NCBI GenBank assembly: GCA_002501485.1
Contig: DLTS01000046.1
Coordinates: forward strand, 1-7,504
Length of the DNA stretch: 7,504 nucleotides
Source: Acidimicrobiaceae bacterium UBA7830
GTDB lineage: Bacteria; Actinomycetota; Acidimicrobiia; Acidimicrobiales; Ilumatobacteraceae
Direction of reading: 5' to 3'
Positions 1-6,196 of the stretch are shown here, piece after piece. Each line of letters begins with the position of its first letter. The stretch's first letter is position 1. Made by a program: the position numbers and the translations under genes. The notes under the pieces were generated by a model. That model ran no database searches. It had not been told where the DNA came from and saw nothing but the letters and a program-made list of their open reading frames with translations.

Positions 1-258
1 GTTGCACGTTCGTGGAGCATCTACGCCAGAATGCACTCGGCCGCAATCGCACCGACTCTCGGTGTAATCTCGGTTGCCATTGGACTGGCACTTACTATCC
101 GGTCAACTGCGGCATTTGTGACGGCGTTCCTTGTCGTCATTCTTCTGTTGGTCACGGGCCCGGTCGGGTCGCACCTCTTGACCCGTGCGGTGTACCGACA
201 GACGCAATCAGCACTTGACAGCGTCGATGAACTGGCCCGTGACGAGCACTCTGGCTAG
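1..258 (+). CDS. mnhG: Na+/H+ antiporter subunit MnhG/MrpG (partial, 5' end outside window)
   Basis: This is the C-terminal 85 residues of the small integral-membrane G subunit of the multisubunit monovalent cation/proton antiporter (Mrp/Mnh/Pha), which exchanges Na+ or K+ for H+ and supports pH and salt homeostasis. The frame is open from base 1; the first ATG, at 31, is internal and not the true start. Family signatures are visible: YARMHSAAIAPTLG at residues 8-21 (family pattern Y-x-RMHAA-x-x-x-TLG), a hydrophobic helix at about 21-32, a second at about 36-52, then TGPVGSHLLTRAVYR at 52-66, matching the usual T-x-PV-x-x-H-x-x-x-RAAY end. The tail after that is polar and acidic. In known operons mnhG is the last gene after mnhE and mnhF, so those probably lie upstream of the window. 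The gene converges with the folP-like gene, 28 bp away. Only a weak 4-bp hairpin (274-284) lies between them. Family assignment is confident. Confidence 0.9.
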   Translation, partial: VARSWSIYARMHSAAIAPTLGVISVAIGLALTIRSTAAFVTAFLVVILLLVTGPVGSHLLTRAVYRQTQSALDSVDELARDEHSG

Positions 259-286
259 TAAGCAGTAAGCCCGCGCCAAAGGCGAG

Positions 287-1174
287 TCAAGAGCACATGT
301 TGACCATGTCAAGCACCGGCTGCACCCGAGCGACCTCATGGCTTCGAATTAGACCGGCTCGAGCCTGCACGGCCAAGACCGCCATCGCGGTTTCAGCCAC
401 CCGCGCCTCATCACGAAAGAGGTAGACCGACGATGCCATCGTGACGCATGTCGGCCAACCCAACGAACGAAAGCGGAACGACTGCACCAAATTGTCGGTC
501 TGATAACGAACCCGCTCAGGTCCGTCTGGGAGATTCAGGGCAAACCCAAAGCCGGGGTCAATCCAGAGGCGCTCCACACCTGCACCACAAACCAGGTCAA
601 GGCGCTCTCTGAAAAAGTCGATCTGCTCATCAACCATACGATCAGCGGTGGGTACGTCATCCCCTGAACGGGCGGTAGTGCCCGGCGTGTAGCACAGAAT
701 TAAACCGGCTTCGTGAGCTGCAATCGACTCGTACAAGCCAACATCATCAATTCGACCAGTGAGATTGATTACGGCCGTACCCGCTTCAAGGGCAGCAACC
801 GCGACTTCGGTATGGTACGTCTCGACCGACACCATGATCTTGTCGTCGACAAGCGCCCTTACTACTGGCAACAGAGTGTCAATCTGTCGAGCAATGTCAA
901 TCACGTCGGCATTTGCGCCTGTCGACTCAGCTCCGATGTCCACCATTACCGCACCCTCAATGGTCATGCGACGCGCTCGATATAGGGCTGCGTCAAGATC
1001 GTGGACGATGCTTTCACGGTACGAGGAGTCGCGTGACAGGTTCATGACCCCGAGCTGATACGGAGCATCGTCGAAGGTGCGGTCTTGGCGGGGGAAGTGA
1101 AGCGTCCGAACTTTCGCAGTGATGTCATTTCGGTGTTTCGACCACAATTCGATGAGCTGGTCAGCAGTGATCAT
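287..1174 (-). CDS. Divergent dihydropteroate synthase (FolP) family protein
   Basis: A 295-residue TIM-barrel protein of the pterin-binding/DHPS family. True DHPS condenses the product of FolK with p-aminobenzoate to make dihydropteroate in the cytoplasm. The family order is recognisable: GVMNLSRDSS (42-51, where DHPS has G-x-x-N-x-TPDSF), MVDIGAEST (77-85), MVSVETY (114-120), INLTG (136-140, family I-N-D), WIDPGFGF (204-211) and GLIRSHEV (274-281). N45, N137, D206, R277 and H279 are kept. The usual VDT aspartate is E118, the Asp of I-N-D is Leu138, and the G-x-SRK loop carrying the pterin-contacting lysine is replaced by TMASSVYLF (245-253). It may therefore be a poor DHPS or a repurposed paralogue like mycobacterial FolP2. 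The start is ATG at 1174, with a good Shine-Dalgarno GAGGA seven bases upstream. It follows folK by 42 bp on the same strand, probably as one transcript. Family call strong; activity uncertain. Confidence 0.85.
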   Translation of the reverse strand: MITADQLIELWSKHRNDITAKVRTLHFPRQDRTFDDAPYQLGVMNLSRDSSYRESIVHDLDAALYRARRMTIEGAVMVDIGAESTGANADVIDIARQIDTLLPVVRALVDDKIMVSVETYHTEVAVAALEAGTAVINLTGRIDDVGLYESIAAHEAGLILCYTPGTTARSGDDVPTADRMVDEQIDFFRERLDLVCGAGVERLWIDPGFGFALNLPDGPERVRYQTDNLVQSFRFRSLGWPTCVTMASSVYLFRDEARVAETAMAVLAVQARAGLIRSHEVARVQPVLDMVNMCS

Positions 1175-1181
1175 GGGGATG

Positions 1182-1186
1182 TCCTC
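1182..1186 (-). promoter_or_regulatory. Shine-Dalgarno site for the folP-like gene
   Basis: On the minus strand GAGGA lies seven bases before the ATG at 1174. This is the clearest ribosome binding site on the minus strand in this window and fixes that start. It sits in the 42-bp gap after folK, so the gene has its own translation signal. Confidence 0.6.
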
Positions 1187-1216
1187 GAGTTCGATCGTTC
1201 AATGGTGTTTGCACGC

Positions 1217-1774
1217 TTATTTAATTTCCCGGTGGAGCCGTGAGTCGACTTCGTCGCTGCTCCGATGCCACAGTTGCGCAACAAGCGTCAGATCGCCTTC
1301 AGTTGAGACGACCTCGTTCAACAAACTAGCCATGCTGCGACCGATGACTGGATGTGCGACGTCCGCTGCAATGTCGCACACTGGGACAAGTACAAAACGA
1401 CGTTCGTGTTGCCGAGGATGGGGGACTTGCAGCTCAGCGGTGTCGCTCACAGTTTCGCCATGAACGAGAAGGTCGAGGTCGAGAGTGCGTGGGCCCCAGC
1501 GTGTTAGGCGAACACGGTTGCGCTCCGCTTCGATGCGGTGCAGTTCGGCGAGCAAGCCCGCAGCATCTCGGGTTGTCTCAACTCGAAGAGCAGCGTTGAG
1601 ATACGGCCCTTGCTCCTCGGGTCCGCCGACTGGTGCTGTCTCGTAGAGGCTCGACACATCAGTGACATGAACGCCGTGGAGCGCATCGATCGCAGCTACT
1701 CCCGCTCGAAGATGATCGAGTCGGTCTCCGAGATTTGAGCCAATGGCGATAAGGCAGTCAACAGGAGAAATCAA
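1217..1774 (-). CDS. folK: 2-amino-4-hydroxy-6-hydroxymethyldihydropteridine diphosphokinase (HPPK)
   Basis: HPPK transfers pyrophosphate from ATP to 6-hydroxymethyl-7,8-dihydropterin, the step before dihydropteroate synthase in folate synthesis. From the TTG at 1774 the protein has 185 residues. It shows IAIGSNLGDR (about 9-18), YETAPVG (about 44-50), YLNAALRVET (about 58-67), the long RLTRWGPRTLDLDLL stretch (about 89-103) with the magnesium-binding DLD pair, and PHPRQHERRFVLVP (about 118-131). All key HPPK elements look intact, with about 25 extra residues at the C-terminus. The frame stays open up to another TTG at 1864, but the added 30 residues show no HPPK character. Homologues begin a few residues before the GSNLGD motif, so 1774 is preferred. 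The ribosome site there is weak (GATGGA). The folP-like gene follows by 42 bp; folB, often between these genes in actinobacteria, is absent here. Function is confident, start is not. Confidence 0.9.
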   Translation of the reverse strand: MISPVDCLIAIGSNLGDRLDHLRAGVAAIDALHGVHVTDVSSLYETAPVGGPEEQGPYLNAALRVETTRDAAGLLAELHRIEAERNRVRLTRWGPRTLDLDLLVHGETVSDTAELQVPHPRQHERRFVLVPVCDIAADVAHPVIGRSMASLLNEVVSTEGDLTLVAQLWHRSSDEVDSRLHREIK

Positions 1775-2004
1775 GAGTGAGGGTCCATCAGAACTAGAGA
1801 GGATTTTGAGGTGCGAGATGCGGAACTCATTGTCAAAATTTTCACCGACCGCGATGCCTTCCAAACACTTTGCAGATCCTAGTGCTCAGTCATCGCAGCG
1901 GGTTATTGAAGTCAGGAGTGAGAAGCGGTTCGTCCACCACCACAGAACCGAAATGCCGCTCTTCACCGTCTTTTTCCAAGCTCGATCTTTGAAGAAATGG
2001 CTTT
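1775..2004. other. Intergenic region between folK and the CotH gene
   Basis: These 230 bases (140 if folK starts at 1864) hold no convincing gene. On the minus strand there is a possible -10 element TAGGAT (plus positions 1876-1881) whose transcript would start close to the TTG at 1864, without a good -35 box. A perfect TTGACA (minus strand, plus positions 1831-1836) has no -10 at the right spacing. An inverted repeat at 1922-1964 is listed separately. The region probably ends CotH transcription and starts folK transcription, but no single promoter is persuasive. Confidence 0.3.
1922..1964. terminator. Inverted repeat, possible terminator after the CotH gene
   Basis: CGGTTC at 1926-1931 is complementary to GAACCG at 1945-1950 with a 13-base loop. 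Alternatively GCGG at 1925-1928 pairs with CCGC at 1956-1959, extended by GAA/TTC. The element lies 40-80 bases after the CotH stop codon. A run of five T follows at 1971-1975 on the plus strand, where no gene reads in. In the CotH (minus) direction there is no T tract. It may be a rho-independent terminator remnant or a structured 3' end. Weak support. Confidence 0.25.
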
Positions 2005-4734
2005 TCAATCTTCCGACATAACAAACACCGCAAAGCCGTCGTCCTTCGTGGTAGGCCTCCGCTCAAACAGAAGCAGGACTTCTGACTTCGGAGGGACTAC
2101 TACTCCAGGTGGAACAACAGCATTTAGCTCTTCAACAAATAAATTTGAGATGTCAACGGCCAGATCAAGGCCATTTTCGATTTCGGCGGAAATAACCCGA
2201 CCGTCTGTGCCATAAGAGAGTTGTCCGACCCGAACAGTTGCATCGGAGGGCTGTGCGTCCGGGAGGACCGACTGAGCACCGAGATACATTCGCCGTTTTG
2301 GCACTAGATAATCGCGAACGATGAGGTTCTGCGCCATTTCCATCGTTTGCCAATTTCCATATGCTCCCCATAACATTCGGTCCTCGGTCGCATCCTCTTT
2401 CATATCTGACAGCAACTCTTCTAATCGTTGCTCCAGATAGCCATCTGCGAGGAAGATTTCTGAAAGTTCACGAGTCCGACGGTCGACCATGGACCTAAAC
2501 GGCTCGTTGGTGAGAAAGATCTCGGCAAGGCGATTTTCATTTGGATATTCGAGATATGGAAATGCCTTGATCTCATCACATTTGGAATTGCATGGCGATT
2601 GGTAAAACCGACCAAAAGTTAGGTCAAAGTCCATCGGCACGAGTCTCCATTTGGCATCCGCAGGGTCGAACGCAATGAAGTAATTTTTATGCTGCCACTC
2701 ACTGTGCTGAACGATTCGCATCGTTGCTAGTGACTCGACGACTTGGGGAACATCCACATTCTTGTAGGCCCACGACACGGCCTCATCGTCAGATAGCGAA
2801 CTCAATGTCGAAATTAAATTTCTCAGGAGAGCGTCACCATCATCAATCCAATCTTTGGTTATTCGCTCATAGTGTTTACCGAATTTTGAATCGGAGTACG
2901 ACAAGTCTTTTGGTTTGAGTTTGCTTACAAGTTCAGCCTTCCAAACGTAAACCTCTGAGCTAAATCCCATGAGGTCCCGCCACTCCTGGTCAAGGGATTC
3001 GCCGTACATGAACAAGCCCAGAAAATCGTTATTCCGTTCAACTCTCATTGGAAAGACCTCTTGGCTAAATCCTCCGGAGAGAGCCTGAAGGTCAGCAACT
3101 AAGGCCTCCCTGGAAAATGATTTATCTGTTGCAGCCGGAAGCAAGTCAAACTGGTCCACTGAATTTCGAAAAAGGCCGCCCCCATCGGTTTCGTAACCGT
3201 AAGGAAGCATGATTTTCCACTTCTTTTTTTTGTTGTAACGAGCCTGATTTCCTTTAATTCGCATTTTTGCGTTGTCGAACACGGTCTCACCCAAAGCGAC
3301 AACTACTGGATATCCCTCATCCCCATCCAAGTCTCGGTCATCTTTAGCCTCAGCCCATGTGTTATCGGGCATGAACAGTCTCATAATCGGCAAGCTAGTG
3401 GACGCCGCAAGAGGACTCTCCACAACAGTTCCGCCGTACTGCATTCCATCCCCAGCAATCGGCCAAGTGCCTTCGACCCCCTCGGAGGATTCTCCTACGA
3501 GGCGAAATCGCACCAAAGACCCCTCTTCTTGTGGAGGAATTAAGGCAGTCACTAACCCTTCGTCGATGGAGACTTCCACTTCAATCTCAGCGTCAAAATT
3601 GACAACATAAACGAGTCTGACTGAAACAAAGTCTCCTGCATAGCCAGTAATCCGTATTGGCTCTGATTTTTCTGGGGACCTCGTGTAATTGATTTCCGTA
3701 AAAATTGGTTTTAAAGGCATCTCTAAGTCGTCATTCGGCACGCCAGGGGATGGAGGGCCTGCCTCCCAATTACCCGGTTCTCCGCCGGAAACTTCGAGAT
3801 TCCTTCGATGAAGCGATGCCCCATGCCCATCAGCTAACGCCGGCCAATTGCCTCTGTCCAGGTATGCAACTGTGTCGTGAACAGCGCCGGTCGGGTCGAC
3901 TACTCTCAGCCGCTCTCCTGATCGAGAAAGATCTCCCGAACCGAGCAAGCCAACCGTTGCCTCGGCAGAGCCCGGCTGCAACGTACGAGAGTTATCCCAG
4001 CAGAAACTGGTTCCTTTGATGCACCATCCATTGAGGTTGAGGGGTTCGAGCCCTACATTCACGACCTCGACAAAAGCTTTTTTGGGGTCGTCATCAACTG
4101 AGTGATAATGCACTTCCGAAATAGCAAGCTCTCTCTCAGGCTGCTCCCACTCCGAGACGAAGAACTCACCTGGCGTTGGTCTGCCGGCTGCCCAAGCACC
4201 TACACCTGTTTGCGTTTTTAACATTCGATGCAAAGATGCTCCTCCGCCATCAGCCTGAGAGGGCCACGGGTCAGAGTCGGCATACTCAACTAGGTCGACG
4301 ACTTGGTCGAGATGATCTAGTAAGGAAAGTCGCTCCCCACTGTTCGAGAGATTTCCGTCAAACTCAGATTGGTTCAAGACATAGAAACTGCCGGGGCCCA
4401 AATTCGTTGCCTCAGAGATGCAGTGACTAATTCCGGAAATGCACCAATCCTGCAAATTCACTGCCTCATCGCCATAATTTGCAATTTCAATGAATTCGTC
4501 TTGGGGGTCCTCCGATGGTGCGTGATACATGATCTCGCTGAAACGCACTATTGGGCCCGTAACGGAAACTTCAGGCAGCATTTCACTCGCCGAGCTCGAA
4601 GGCGGCAGGCTTTCGACGACGTATCTCGGCACCGAGACGTCAACTGCCGTTGAAGACGAGCAAGCACACACTAAAAGCAAAATCGCAACCGTCTGACGCC
4701 GGGTTGCTCCACGCACCATCAAACAGCCAAACAT
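2005..4734 (-). CDS. Secreted CotH kinase family protein with tandem lamin-tail-like domains, probable lipoprotein
   Basis: Numbered from the ATG at 4734, the product has 909 residues. A basic N-end and hydrophobic TVAILLLV lead to a lipobox-like VCAC (Cys25), so surface anchoring is likely. Two lamin-tail-like beta domains follow, at about 62-171 and 201-310; each has a W-C-x6-C pair (98/105, 238/245), SGERL and GASLHR. A beta-rich linker (about 340-440) precedes the CotH-type atypical kinase domain at about 449-819: MRIKGN, the Lys run KKKKWK (502-507), DKSFSRE (537-543), HSEWQHKNY (677-685) and PMDFDLTFG (700-708). A short beta tail ends the chain. CotH proteins phosphorylate secreted proteins, as in the Bacillus spore coat; the substrate here is unknown. 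The usual catalytic Asp before the K/N-N-Y segment reads as Glu679. Frame is open to a TTG at 4755; ATG 4734 is preferred because a -10 TACACT sits seven bases upstream, implying a leaderless message. DUF4956-VTC is transcribed divergently. Confidence 0.88.
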   Translation of the reverse strand: MFGCLMVRGATRRQTVAILLLVCACSSSTAVDVSVPRYVVESLPPSSSASEMLPEVSVTGPIVRFSEIMYHAPSEDPQDEFIEIANYGDEAVNLQDWCISGISHCISEATNLGPGSFYVLNQSEFDGNLSNSGERLSLLDHLDQVVDLVEYADSDPWPSQADGGGASLHRMLKTQTGVGAWAAGRPTPGEFFVSEWEQPERELAISEVHYHSVDDDPKKAFVEVVNVGLEPLNLNGWCIKGTSFCWDNSRTLQPGSAEATVGLLGSGDLSRSGERLRVVDPTGAVHDTVAYLDRGNWPALADGHGASLHRRNLEVSGGEPGNWEAGPPSPGVPNDDLEMPLKPIFTEINYTRSPEKSEPIRITGYAGDFVSVRLVYVVNFDAEIEVEVSIDEGLVTALIPPQEEGSLVRFRLVGESSEGVEGTWPIAGDGMQYGGTVVESPLAASTSLPIMRLFMPDNTWAEAKDDRDLDGDEGYPVVVALGETVFDNAKMRIKGNQARYNKKKKWKIMLPYGYETDGGGLFRNSVDQFDLLPAATDKSFSREALVADLQALSGGFSQEVFPMRVERNNDFLGLFMYGESLDQEWRDLMGFSSEVYVWKAELVSKLKPKDLSYSDSKFGKHYERITKDWIDDGDALLRNLISTLSSLSDDEAVSWAYKNVDVPQVVESLATMRIVQHSEWQHKNYFIAFDPADAKWRLVPMDFDLTFGRFYQSPCNSKCDEIKAFPYLEYPNENRLAEIFLTNEPFRSMVDRRTRELSEIFLADGYLEQRLEELLSDMKEDATEDRMLWGAYGNWQTMEMAQNLIVRDYLVPKRRMYLGAQSVLPDAQPSDATVRVGQLSYGTDGRVISAEIENGLDLAVDISNLFVEELNAVVPPGVVVPPKSEVLLLFERRPTTKDDGFAVFVMSED

Positions 4735-4741
4735 TGCTGGG

Positions 4742-4747
4742 AGTGTA
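4742..4747 (-). promoter_or_regulatory. Putative -10 element for the CotH gene (leaderless start)
   Basis: On the minus strand TACACT fits the TANNNT -10 pattern and ends exactly seven bases before the ATG at 4734. A transcript would then start at or next to the A of the ATG. No Shine-Dalgarno precedes this ATG. The -35 position is not a good TTGACA match and is covered by the CRP-like palindrome, as at activator-dependent or repressed promoters. Inference from spacing only. Confidence 0.4.
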
Positions 4748-4762
4748 GGAGCCAAACCACCC

Positions 4763-4778
4763 TGTGATTTACATCACA
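4763..4778. promoter_or_regulatory. Perfect CRP/GlxR-type operator between divergent genes
   Basis: The 16 bases TGTGATTTACATCACA form a perfect TGTGA-N6-TCACA palindrome with the central TA favoured by actinobacterial GlxR (TGTGANNTANNTCACA) and allowed by E. coli and mycobacterial CRP. Its centre is about 36 bases upstream of the proposed CotH transcript start and 57 bases upstream of the DUF4956 ATG. It could therefore control both arms. At CotH it covers the -35 position, compatible with class-II-like activation or with repression; at DUF4956 no core promoter is clear enough to say. The regulator gene is not in the window. Confidence 0.7.
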
Positions 4779-4811
4779 ACAAAAACACTCTCAACCAGCG
4801 AACGCAAGTAG

Positions 4812-4819
4812 GGTGAGGG
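4812..4819 (+). promoter_or_regulatory. Shine-Dalgarno site for the DUF4956 gene
   Basis: GGTGAGGG ends eight bases before the ATG at 4828 and decides that start. The in-frame GTG at 4813 lies inside this purine-rich box and is therefore not the likely initiator. Confidence 0.65.
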
Positions 4820-4827
4820 CCCAATAT

Positions 4828-5409
4828 ATGAACGAGCTAGACCTACCGGTCCTTCTGAGAGATCTTGCCCTCAACTTAGGCGCCCTCTTCATCGTGGTGT
4901 ACGTCTCGTACTTCAGACGTCACCGCCGATGGGACCAAGTAGTCGGGTACACAGCATTCAACATCAGTTTGTTTACTGTGTCGGCTGCTTTAGGTTCGTC
5001 GGCTCCGCTTAACATCGGCGTTGGCTTCGGACTTTTCGCTGTTCTCTCGATCGTTCGCCTCCGATCTGCAGAATCAGGACAGATTGAAATCGGTTACACC
5101 ATGATCGCTCTCGTGCTCGGGCTAATGAGCGGCTTGTCAGGGATGGATTTTGAGGTGAAGTTGGTCTTTGCGGTTCTCCTTAGCGCTTCAATGCTGGTCA
5201 TTGATAATGGCCGTTGGCAACCGATCCGTAGAAGAGAACGCCTGCGTCTTGAACTTGACTCAGTAATCACCGATGAGAACGACCTCAAAAGTCATTTGGC
5301 GAGTCTCCTCGGTTCAACGCCAGTGCTTTTCGACGTCCGAAGCATCGACTTCGTTCGAGAGACCATGCGTGTTGATGTGGTTATTGAGCGTCGCCTCACG
5401 CAAGATTAG
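4828..5409 (+). CDS. DUF4956 family membrane protein
   Basis: The product has 193 residues. Five hydrophobic segments are visible at about 8-28, 38-56, 62-78, 87-104 and 109-125, followed by a basic stretch (RRRERLRLELD) and a soluble C-terminal part of about 65 residues rich in acidic and basic residues. The third segment carries GFGLFAVLSIVRLRSA (about 65-80), the hallmark G/F-LFA-x-x-S-I-x-R-x-R pattern of DUF4956, with the following EIGYTMIALVLGL resembling the family's next helix. The biochemical role of this family is not established. It is usually seen beside VTC-domain proteins, as here, where the VTC gene follows within a few bases; this suggests a membrane partner, possibly an anchor or channel for the polymerase. 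ATG 4828 is chosen for its strong ribosome site. The gene is divergent from the CotH gene across a CRP-like operator. Family assignment is good; function is inference. Confidence 0.85.
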   Translation: MNELDLPVLLRDLALNLGALFIVVYVSYFRRHRRWDQVVGYTAFNISLFTVSAALGSSAPLNIGVGFGLFAVLSIVRLRSAESGQIEIGYTMIALVLGLMSGLSGMDFEVKLVFAVLLSASMLVIDNGRWQPIRRRERLRLELDSVITDENDLKSHLASLLGSTPVLFDVRSIDFVRETMRVDVVIERRLTQD

Positions 5410-5413
5410 CCTC

Positions 5414-6196
5414 GTGTTCGACGCACAATCCCGAATCACCGAAATCGATTTAGAGTCAGTCAACGTTGTTGCTCCTCTTCAGCGTCGCTTCGATAAGAAG
5501 TTTCTCCTTGATGAAAAGAACCTCGAGAGGCTGGTACCAAAACTGCTCGAACTTGAACAGTTCGACTGGCGAGTGTTGACGATTGAAAAGGAGCGCGAGT
5601 TTCTTTATTCGACTACCTACTTTGACAAGAATCTTCTGACCTATTGGGATCACTTAAAAGGAAAGCGCCTTCGTTTCAAGATTCGTTCGAGAGAATATCC
5701 AAATAACGGCCCAGTGATGCTTGAAGTTAAAACAAAAACTGGGCGAGGGATGAGCGACAAACATCGGCTCCTGCGGGATCAAAATTCTGGAATTCAGTCG
5801 GCAGAATCAGAATGGGTCACAGATTGTTTGTCCGCCTGCCAGATCCGACATTCAGGTGGTCCCTTCGAACCTGCTCTCACCCTCTCGTATTCAAGAACGA
5901 CACTTGTTGCAGTTTCGATCGGTGAAAGGTTGACAATCGATCGACTGCTAGCAGTCTCGCAAGCCCATCAAGCCAGCAACGGACCATCGAGTTTCGATCT
6001 GTTGCCGGACTCGGTCGTTCTCGAGGTGAAGTCGAACCGACCGAGGAGCAACATTTCAAAACTCCTTTACCAAAACCGATATCACCCGCAGTCTTTAAGC
6101 AAGTACTGCCTTGGGATCGCTGCTGCAAACAATTCTCTCGATCGAGGAATGCTTCGGGCAGCGGAGCGCCAAATGAGAAGGCTGGCAGCACGGTAA
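5414..6196 (+). CDS. VTC-domain protein, polyphosphate polymerase family
   Basis: A 260-residue stand-alone VTC domain of the triphosphate-tunnel fold, without the SPX or membrane regions of fungal Vtc4. Vtc4 makes polyphosphate from ATP using basic residues lining a tunnel. Numbered from GTG 5414, the expected elements occur in order: RRFDKKFLL (24-32), STTYFDKNLLTYW (66-78), RLRFKIRSREY (85-95), MLEVKTKT (102-109), SDKHR (114-118), LSYSRTTLV (157-165), ERLTID (171-176), VVLEVKSN (201-208), and K216 plus SLSKYCLGI (227-235). The glutamate and lysine/arginine positions typical of the tunnel appear kept, so activity is plausible. The frame also has an ATG at 5375 and a TTG at 5384, which would overlap DUF4956 by up to 35 bases; no start has a clear ribosome site. 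GTG 5414, four bases after the DUF4956 stop, suggests translational coupling. Polymerase function is inferred from the family. Confidence 0.87.
   Translation: MFDAQSRITEIDLESVNVVAPLQRRFDKKFLLDEKNLERLVPKLLELEQFDWRVLTIEKEREFLYSTTYFDKNLLTYWDHLKGKRLRFKIRSREYPNNGPVMLEVKTKTGRGMSDKHRLLRDQNSGIQSAESEWVTDCLSACQIRHSGGPFEPALTLSYSRTTLVAVSIGERLTIDRLLAVSQAHQASNGPSSFDLLPDSVVLEVKSNRPRSNISKLLYQNRYHPQSLSKYCLGIAAANNSLDRGMLRAAERQMRRLAAR

Noticed and set aside
274..284. Hairpin CGCC-AAA-GGCG between mnhG and the folP-like gene.
   Set aside because: A four-base stem without a T tract on either strand is too weak to call a terminator.
1831..1836. Perfect TTGACA on the minus strand inside the folK leader.
   Set aside because: No TANNNT-type -10 element lies 16 to 19 bases downstream.
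1743..2021. Plus-strand open frame of 92 codons across the folK/CotH gap.
   Set aside because: It lies mostly antisense to folK and its spacer, has no family-like motif and no ribosome site.
4741..4790. GAGTGT at 4741-4746 and ACACTC at 4785-4790 flank the CRP-like site as an inverted repeat.
   Set aside because: The arms are only six bases and their centre is about five bases off the centre of the operator, so chance is a sufficient explanation.
5273..5413. Upstream extension of the VTC frame to the ATG at 5273.
   Set aside because: The 47 extra residues would overlap DUF4956 by 137 bases and show no VTC character; they look like the shadow of DUF4956.
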